From: JADGOV01 sp040002735
GTDB lineage: Bacteria > Actinomycetota > Actinomycetes > JADGOV01
NCBI GenBank assembly: GCA_040002735.1
Contig: JBDUDX010000229.1
Location: forward strand, 1 to 5,573
Reading direction: 5' to 3'
Length of the DNA: 5,573 nucleotides
Shown here: piece after piece, positions 1-4,199 of the stretch
Layout: each line of letters begins with the position of its first letter
Position numbering within the stretch: position 1 is the first letter of the stretch
Notes under the pieces: generated by a model
The model's input: the letters and a program-made list of their open reading frames with translations, nothing else
What the model was told of the DNA's origin: nothing
Databases searched by the model: none
Translations under genes and position numbers: made by a program

Positions 1-37
1 AGTCGTTTCCCAGAGCGACGCGGTCGTCTGCGCCGCG

Positions 38-70
38 CGGATGCGGGTCGCGCCTCCGGAGCCGCATCCG
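38..70. repeat. Perfect 9-bp inverted repeat (hairpin), possible terminator
   Basis: CGGATGCGG (38-46) is matched exactly by its reverse complement CCGCATCCG (62-70) around a 15-base loop, and the loop itself contains the palindrome CTCCGGAG (54-61). It lies about 115 bases past the stop of the minus-strand regulator gene, so it could end that transcript, or the transcript of a plus-strand gene to the left of the window. There is no T-run on either side, so a classical intrinsic terminator is not shown; in high-GC actinomycetes U-tract-less hairpins are common. The hairpin is seen; the role is inference. Confidence 0.4.
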
Positions 71-183
71 TCAATCTGGCTTCCCCGGCTCAAAGAGGCT
101 GCCAGCTGAACGGCCCGATCCCTTGGCTGAGCATCGGCCGCCTAACTCGCGGGCCGCTTAACGCCCACCCATCGGTGCCCGAA

Positions 184-417
184 CTATGAAAACGGCCAGC
201 TGGAATCATCAGCGCGGGTGTCGCTGGTGGCGCTCGGAGGTTCGGTCGTCAACTTGCGGTTGATCGCCGAAAGATGCCGCTGCAGGGTCCTCGCCGACAT
301 GTCCAGTTCCCGGCTGATGCTGGCTCGGGTTAGGGCGGTCGTCTGATAGGCGAAGACCTGCAACTCGCGGTCGGTTAACGACGCGTTCGGCAGACCGGGC
401 TGGGGGGTTCTGGGCAT
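184..417 (-). CDS. Small LuxR/GerE-type helix-turn-helix DNA-binding protein (77 aa)
   Basis: Predicted transcription factor or DNA-binding accessory protein. Residues 14-56 fit the GerE/LuxR-type HTH: LTDREL opens the domain (the conserved T-x-R-E), then a scaffold helix, then ISRELDMSARTLQRHL, where the recognition helix runs from about S41 to N53. The family usually carries this domain at the C-terminus behind a receiver, PAS or ligand-binding domain; none is present here, so the protein is essentially the DNA-binding domain plus a 20-residue polar tail ending in WPFS. The ATG at 417-415 is chosen because GAGGAG (429-424) precedes it by six bases. The frame stays open to a possible start at 531 (115 aa), but that extension is Pro-rich, has no domain and no comparable binding site. 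It is divergent from the CYTH-CHAD gene. Family call fairly sure; target genes unknown. Confidence 0.7.
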   Translation of the reverse strand: MPRTPQPGLPNASLTDRELQVFAYQTTALTRASISRELDMSARTLQRHLSAINRKLTTEPPSATSDTRADDSSWPFS

Positions 418-423
418 GGCGGG

Positions 424-429
424 CTCCTC
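424..429 (-). promoter_or_regulatory. Ribosome binding site of the small HTH gene
   Basis: Read on the minus strand this is GAGGAG followed by CCCGCC and ATG, a near-ideal Shine-Dalgarno with a six-base spacer. It decides the start at 417 over the longer open frame that begins at 531. Confidence 0.7.
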
Positions 430-523
430 GGAGGAGGTCACCTCGGGGTTCCCGGCGTAGAGCTGTGGGGCTCGCGGGGGGCAGCGGTGGGTACGCGGCG
501 GTCCCGACCCGGGTTGGCTGATA

Positions 524-538
524 CTCAGCACCGCTGAG
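524..538. repeat. 15-bp palindrome, candidate operator (CTCAGC-ACC-GCTGAG)
   Basis: CTCAGC (524-529) and GCTGAG (533-538) are perfect inverted copies with a three-base centre. It sits 107 bases upstream of the HTH gene start and shares its 6-3-6 geometry and the outer CxCAG/CTGxG letters with the palindrome at 715-729. Such dyads are typical of dimeric regulator sites; the binding protein is not known, and the neighbouring HTH protein is only the obvious candidate. Confidence 0.35.
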
Positions 539-670
539 CGTACTCCTGCCGCCCAGCAGCGTTATCCTGGTCGCGTCCCGCGGACAAAGCGGGCAGAGCT
601 ATCAAGCGCGTCCAACGACTGCGGCATCGACGCTCCCGGCTGAAGGCGGACGGGGACCTGTCCACCACCG

Positions 671-700
671 ACCGCCGGCGCTTCTGATGCACCGCCGGCG
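671..700 (+). repeat. 10-bp direct repeat at 20-bp spacing (ACCGCCGGCG)
   Basis: ACCGCCGGCG occurs at 671-680 and again at 691-700, so the two copies start exactly 20 bp apart and present the same face of the helix about two turns apart. It lies 235 to 264 bases upstream of the CYTH-CHAD start. The repeat is seen directly; a regulatory role is inference, and GC-rich ten-mers of this kind can recur by chance. Confidence 0.35.
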
Positions 701-714
701 GGGGTGGCGCGTGT

Positions 715-729
715 CCCAGTGGTACTGGG
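715..729. repeat. 15-bp palindrome, candidate operator (CCCAGT-GGT-ACTGGG)
   Basis: CCCAGT (715-720) and ACTGGG (724-729) are perfect inverted copies around GGT. It lies about 205 bases upstream of the CYTH-CHAD start. Together with 524-538 it forms a pair of 6-3-6 dyads that agree at CxCAG at one end and CTGxG at the other. It may be a regulator site; it also falls inside the open but probably untranslated 5' extension of the CYTH-CHAD frame. Confidence 0.35.
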
Positions 730-921
730 TGAGTGGGCTGGCCCGGTCACCGGTGGAAGGTTGGCAGATGGCAACGACCGCGAGGTGGCTGAAAGGTTAA
801 CGCGCGGGGCTTGGGTGCTACCGCGGGTGGTCGGCGCCCGGTACGGGGGCGCCTTCCGCCGGCTGCGTACGGTGGACCGTCCGCGGCGGTCAGGTGTGGG
901 CTGGTTACGTGCACCTGAGAC

Positions 922-927
922 AAGGGG
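922..927 (+). promoter_or_regulatory. Ribosome binding site of the CYTH-CHAD gene
   Basis: AAGGGG lies seven bases before the GTG at 935, a normal spacing. The in-frame GTG at 929 would have only one base of spacing, so 935 is the better start and gives a protein that opens directly with the CYTH motif. Confidence 0.55.
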
Positions 928-934
928 CGTGTCG

Positions 935-2437
935 GTGCTCGAGGTGGAGCGCAAGTTCGCGGTGCCACCCAGTTTCGTGGTGCCGGAGTTGGCGAGGGAC
1001 GGCTGGGTTGTCGCATCTGGTGCAACAGTGGAGCTGGATGCCACTTACTACGACACCGAGGGCCTCCGGTTGGCTCGGGCGAACATCACCCTGCGACGTA
1101 GAGTCGGCGGCAAGGACGCCGGCTGGCATCTCAAACTCCCCGCCAGCGGTGGCCGCATCGAGATCCAGCGACCGCTGGGCCGCGGGGCGACGGTGGTGCC
1201 GCCGGCGCTGATCGATCTCGTCCTGGCCTACACCCGCGGGCTTGTCGCGGCGCCGGTCGCGCGGATTCGCACCACCCGAAGTTTGATCACGGTCAGCGAC
1301 GATGACGGCACGCCGTTGGTCGAGGTCGCTGATGATCACGTCGTGGGCCAACGGTTGGGCGGGACCGGTGAGGCGACGCGGTGGCGCGAGATCGAGGTCG
1401 AGCTGCTGACCGCTGGCCGCGAGGAGGTCGTGGTGGCGGTGGGCAAGCGGCTGGGTAAGGCGGGTGCCGCGCCGTCCCCGAGTGCCTCCAAGCTTGCCCG
1501 CACATTGGGACAACCGGAGAAGTCCGGTGCCGGGCCGCCGGCCCCTGGTGGGCGCGAGTCAGCCGCGGCCGCGGTGACCGGTTATCTGGGTGAGCAGGTC
1601 GCTGCGCTGTTGGCGGCCGACCCGCGTGTACGGCGGGCCGAGCACGACGCGGTCCACTCGATGCGGGTCGCGTCCCGCCGGCTGCGGAGCGCGCTACGGA
1701 ATTTCCGGCCGCTGCTGGACCGCGCCGCTCTCGGTGACCTGGAGCCCGAACTGAAGTGGCTGGCCGGTGTGCTCGGGGAGGTCCGCGACCGTGAAGTGCT
1801 GCGTGAACGGATGCGCCGCCAGCTCGACGCGCTGCCTGCTGAGCTGGTCCTCGGCCCGGTGCGGGCACACCTACTCGATGAGGAGCTGCGCGCCGGCGGG
1901 CTACGCGCCCAATCCGTCGCGTTGGACGCTCTGCGCAGCAGCCGTTACCTCGCCCTGCTGGACCGTCTCGACAGTTTCACGGCTGCCCCGCCTTTTACCG
2001 CCGACGCGGCATCCGCGGCGCGTACGGTCCTGCCCAGGCTAGTCCGGCGGGCCTGGAAACGGCTGGACCGTCGAGCCGCCCGCGCCGTAGCAAGTGGCAG
2101 CGAGCAGGATCTGCACGATTGTCGCAAGGCGGCCAAGCAAGCGCGGTACACCGCCGAAGCCGCCGCCCCGACCCTGGGCCGCCCGGCCAGCCGCCTCGGC
2201 AAAAAAGCCAAAAGAGTGCAGTCGGTGCTCGGGGAGTACCAAGACTCCGTCGTCGCCCGCACCCTGCTCCGCCGACTGGCCACCACCGAGTCGCAGGCCT
2301 TTACCTATGGGCTGCTCTACGCCGCCGAGCAGCAACGCGCAGCCGTAACCGCCGCGCGATTCACCCACCACTGGCGCCGGGCCGACGACGGCGGCAGCCG
2401 TCGACTGCTAGCGCACCTTTCAGGGCGCAACGGTTGA
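935..2437 (+). CDS. CYTH and CHAD domain-containing protein (500 aa)
   Basis: Two-domain cytoplasmic protein. Residues 1 to about 190 form a CYTH (triphosphate tunnel) domain: the signature ExExK is E3-V-E-R-K7, followed by YYDT (38-41), ITLRRR (51-56), WHLKLP (64-69) and the closing SASKLAR near 183-189, all parts of the acidic and basic tunnel that holds a triphosphate with divalent metal. After a Gly/Pro-rich linker, about 210-490 is a CHAD domain, a helical bundle rich in conserved His and Arg/Lys: VHSMRVASRRLRSALR begins at 240, and the second repeat, LHDCRKAAKQARYTAE, begins at 393. CHAD domains bind inorganic polyphosphate; CYTH members hydrolyse tripolyphosphate, thiamine triphosphate or make cAMP, so the exact substrate cannot be read here. 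Length and domain order are normal for actinobacterial CYTH-CHAD proteins. The gene stands alone; IS debris follows its stop. Identity very sure, substrate open. Confidence 0.93.
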   Translation: MLEVERKFAVPPSFVVPELARDGWVVASGATVELDATYYDTEGLRLARANITLRRRVGGKDAGWHLKLPASGGRIEIQRPLGRGATVVPPALIDLVLAYTRGLVAAPVARIRTTRSLITVSDDDGTPLVEVADDHVVGQRLGGTGEATRWREIEVELLTAGREEVVVAVGKRLGKAGAAPSPSASKLARTLGQPEKSGAGPPAPGGRESAAAAVTGYLGEQVAALLAADPRVRRAEHDAVHSMRVASRRLRSALRNFRPLLDRAALGDLEPELKWLAGVLGEVRDREVLRERMRRQLDALPAELVLGPVRAHLLDEELRAGGLRAQSVALDALRSSRYLALLDRLDSFTAAPPFTADAASAARTVLPRLVRRAWKRLDRRAARAVASGSEQDLHDCRKAAKQARYTAEAAAPTLGRPASRLGKKAKRVQSVLGEYQDSVVARTLLRRLATTESQAFTYGLLYAAEQQRAAVTAARFTHHWRRADDGGSRRLLAHLSGRNG

Positions 2438-2449
2438 CGACCCTGCCTG

Positions 2450-2629
2450 ATGGGGCGGCCCCGTACGCTCATACTCCACCCCATACCGCCCCTCAGCCGG
2501 CGGACCGACTACGAGCGGCTGCCTGAGCACGCCGAGGCCATGGTCAAGTGGGCCATGATCGGACTGATGACCCGACGGCTCGCGCCGTCACCGGGCCGCC
2601 AGCCATGGCAGCCCGCCAAGGCCACATGA
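2450..2629 (+). pseudogene. 3' remnant of an IS5-type transposase gene
   Basis: From about 2495 to the TGA at 2627-2629 the translation reads RRTDYERLPEHAEAMVKWAM followed by IGLMTRRLAP. This matches the characteristic last helix of IS5-superfamily (DDE) transposases, where DYERLPExxEAMxxxAMIxLMxRRLA is the usual ending. Only about 45 codons survive; the catalytic DDE residues and the 5' end are gone. An ATG at 2450 keeps the frame open (59 codons), but residues before about 2495 do not look like transposase, so the break point is probably near 2490. The frame is also the same as that of the CYTH-CHAD gene, which stops 12 bases before the ATG. It is not expected to make a working protein. The likeness is from memory of the family, not a search. 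Confidence 0.75.
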
Positions 2630-2650
2630 TCCCCTTTCCCAACACGTTCT
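2495..2650 (+). mobile_element. Partial IS5-family insertion sequence, right end only
   Basis: The transposase tail (stop at 2629) is followed at once by CCCCTTTCCCAACACGTTCT (2631-2650), which is placed and composed like the terminal inverted repeat that closes such elements just after the transposase stop. No matching left end (expected as AGAACGTGTTGGGAAA) is present elsewhere in the window, so the rest of the element was deleted or lost by recombination. The outer boundary at 2650 and the inner one near 2495 are estimates. Confidence 0.5.
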
Positions 2651-2960
2651 AAGTGGTATCGGCACTTTCTGCGCTTAGCATGCACCGCTCCCATGAACGC
2701 GAGAATAACGATTCTGCTTCCGCTCGCTGGTGGTGATGCTTGACTGGCGCGCCTCGCGATTTCCGCCCTTGTCCGACTTCCTTGGCCGTATGCTTAATGT
2801 GCTGGGCAACAGCCAGCTCGGGCCGGGACCGCCGCTTTCTCGCCGCGGACCGCGAGCAGCACCGCTCACCATCGGGAATCGAGAGTCAAGTCAACGACAC
2901 GCGACCGCCATGGGCACCGGTTCTCTGAGCTGGGTGTTCGGGCGCCACCGCGAACCGGGC

Positions 2961-2989
2961 CGTACCCCGCGCGTACCCCCACGCGTACC
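2961..2989 (+). repeat. Three CGTACC direct repeats in helical phase, candidate operator
   Basis: CGTACC occurs at 2961-2966, 2972-2977 and 2984-2989, giving start-to-start steps of 11 and 12 bp, close to one helical turn. The first two copies extend to CGTACCCC. The array ends 37 bases before the ATG at 3027, where an activator or repressor site would be expected. Tandem sites with about 11-bp steps are typical of OmpR/PhoB-type response regulators, but the binding protein here is not identified. Confidence 0.4.
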
Positions 2990-3014
2990 GACATCAGCGT
3001 TTCGTTGCACGTCC

Positions 3015-3020
3015 AAGGAG
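3015..3020 (+). promoter_or_regulatory. Ribosome binding site of the small gene at 3027
   Basis: AAGGAG followed by the six-base spacer CTCATC and ATG. This is the strongest ribosome binding site in the window and fixes the start at 3027 instead of the longer open frame from 2730. Confidence 0.75.
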
Positions 3021-3026
3021 CTCATC

Positions 3027-3257
3027 ATGACGATCTCCCAGCGTGATATTCCCATAGCCGGGACCGACCGAGGTGTCGACGCCCCGCAGCCTACCGGCTC
3101 AGGGGCCGACTCGATGCCCTCGTTGATCAACTACGCCAGCGAGGCGCCGGAGGTCCTCGTTTCGGCCGGTCCGGACTCCCGGCCCAGCCGGCCCGGTACG
3201 TCCGAGCGGCCGGAGGACCTCTTGGCGCCGGCGCAGCGGCAGCCGTGGGATTACTGA
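3027..3257 (+). CDS. Small protein of unknown function (76 aa)
   Basis: I do not recognise this protein. It begins MTISQRDIPIAG and ends QRQPWDY, with no Cys, no signal peptide, no hydrophobic segment long enough to span a membrane, and a high share of Pro, Ser, Ala, Gly and Asp/Glu, so much of it is probably disordered and acidic. Only the centre (SLINYASEAPEVLVSAG, about residues 32-48) looks able to fold. The evidence that it is real is the AAGGAG site six bases before the ATG, third codon positions mostly G or C, and a repeat-bearing upstream region. It converges on the ATPase gene with a 149-base gap, and the IS scar lies upstream. It could be a small regulatory or partner protein; a precursor peptide cut near its aromatic C-terminus is conceivable, but no modifying enzyme is visible. 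Function unassigned. Confidence 0.6.
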   Translation: MTISQRDIPIAGTDRGVDAPQPTGSGADSMPSLINYASEAPEVLVSAGPDSRPSRPGTSERPEDLLAPAQRQPWDY

Positions 3258-3406
3258 GGACAAGCCCGACCCGGTCGCAACGCTAGCCCCGATGTGTGAG
3301 GTGTCTGATCTTGCACCGTCTCCGTGTCGTCCGGTTGCGGGCACCGCCGGCCGCAGTCCCTGGTCGGGGGCAGCAGCTGACGGAGTCGGGCGACCGGTGT
3401 TTAGTT

Positions 3407-4199
3407 TTAGTGCTGTCGGGCGGCGGTACTGAAGCGGGCGGCGCGGCGGCGGAGCCGGCGGTGTCTGCTGTTCCGCGGTTTGGGGGGTGCGGTGGTGGTG
3501 GCGGCGGTCCGGTAGAAGATCCGTTTGCCGATCTCGATGAGGGCGAGGTAGCCGAGGACCATGCCGGTAAGGGCGGCGAAGAAGCCGCCCGGGAGTGGTT
3601 GGAATCCGAGGGTGTGGGCTAGCGGGGTGGCGGGGAGTAGCGTCCCGACGGCAACCACGCCGAGGGCGGCGAGGGTCAGCGGAAGGCTGGGGTGGCTGCG
3701 GAAGAACGGGCTGCGGCGGGTACGGATCGCGAAGATGACCAGGGTTTGGGTGGCTAGAGACTCGACGAACCAGCCGGAGCGGAATTGCGCGGGCCCGGAG
3801 TGGAAAACCCACAGCATGATCGCGAAGGTGGCGAAGTCGAACACTGAGCTGAGCGGCCCGAAAAAGATCATGAAGCGGCGGATGAAGCTGATGTCCCAGT
3901 GCGAGGGGCGACGCAACTGTTCCTCATCGACGTGGTCGGTGGGGATGGCGAGTTGGCTGCTGTCGTAGAGCAGGTTGTTGAGCAGGATCTGCGATGGCAG
4001 CATTGGAAGGAACTTCAGGAACAGCGACGCGCCGGCGGCAGAGAACATGTTTCCGAAGTTGCTGGAGGTGCCCATCAGGACGTACTTGATGGTGTTGGCG
4101 AAGATCCGCCGCCCTTCGGTAACACCGTCGGCGAGGACGTTCAGGTCCTTCTCCAGCAGGATCACGTCAGCGGCGTCTTTGGCGACGTCGGTGGCTGAG
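3407..4199 (-). CDS. MgtA-type ATPase, C-terminal membrane segment (out of frame)
   Basis: Continuation of the same gene in another frame. From the break it reads SATDVAKDAADVILLEKDL, the normal sequence after GISVD in these pumps, then six hydrophobic helices: TIKYVLMGTSSNFGNMF, LPMLPSQILLNNLLYDSSQ, FMIFFGPLSSVFDFATFAIM, a helix in ESLATQTLVIFAI, LTLAALGVVAVGTLLP and FFAALTGMVLGYLALIEI. The Asn-rich fifth helix and YDSSQ in the sixth are where this family forms its Mg2+ site. After KRIFYR, where relatives usually end, there is an added tail of about 33 residues rich in Arg, Ala and Thr (RHRRLRRRAAR) before TAA at 3409-3407. A GTG at 4165 could start this piece alone and overlaps the upstream stop by four bases. 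Confidence 0.75.

Larger units (their letters stand above)
418..934. other. Divergent intergenic region, 517 bases, no gene recognised
   Basis: This stretch separates the minus-strand HTH gene from the plus-strand CYTH-CHAD gene and should hold both promoters. I could not pick out convincing -35/-10 pairs for either. It contains two 15-bp palindromes (524-538 and 715-729) and a spaced 10-bp direct repeat (671-700), listed separately. The frame of the CYTH-CHAD gene stays open back to a GTG at 704, but the 77 extra codons show no domain, include two TTA codons that are rare in such genomes, and have no good ribosome binding site, so I treat 704-934 as leader. Confidence 0.55.
2651..3026. other. 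Non-coding stretch between IS scar and small gene
   Basis: No recognisable gene in 376 bases. The frame of the downstream small gene is open back to 2730, but that extension has mixed third-position bases, no domain and no binding site. The stretch contains a 7-bp inverted repeat (CCGGTTC 2917-2923, GAACCGG 2952-2958) and the three CGTACC repeats at 2961-2989. It presumably holds the promoter of the gene at 3027, but I do not see a clear -35/-10 pair. Confidence 0.5.

Noticed and set aside
704..934. 77-codon N-terminal extension of the CYTH-CHAD protein
   Set aside because: No ribosome binding site at the GTG at 704, two TTA codons, no domain, and the CYTH motif starts directly at the well-served GTG at 935.
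562..1044. Open minus-strand frame of 160 codons in the spacer and across the CYTH-CHAD start
   Set aside because: Low-complexity Ser/Thr/Pro/Arg product with no domain, overlapping a clearly real gene by 110 bases; typical of open frames in high-GC antisense.
1293..1868. Long antisense open frame inside the CYTH-CHAD gene
   Set aside because: Pro/Arg/Ala-rich translation without a recognisable motif; a shadow of the real coding frame.
2452..2462. GGGG-CGG-CCCC as terminator of the CYTH-CHAD gene
   Set aside because: Stem of only four base pairs and no T-run; too weak to annotate in GC-rich DNA.
2730..3026. Upstream start for the small gene, giving 175 residues
   Set aside because: No ribosome binding site at 2730, poor codon bias, and it would place the phased CGTACC repeats inside coding sequence; the AAGGAG-ATG at 3027 is far better.
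3336..3355. Possible shared terminator TGCGG...CCGCA between the convergent genes
   Set aside because: Five-base-pair stem with a ten-base loop and no T-run; not strong enough to list as a feature.
3271..3397. 8-bp inverted repeat CCGGTCGC (3271-3278) and GCGACCGG (3390-3397) bordering the convergent spacer
   Set aside because: Arms are 111 bases apart and GC-rich; chance is likely, and there is no sign of a mobile element between them.
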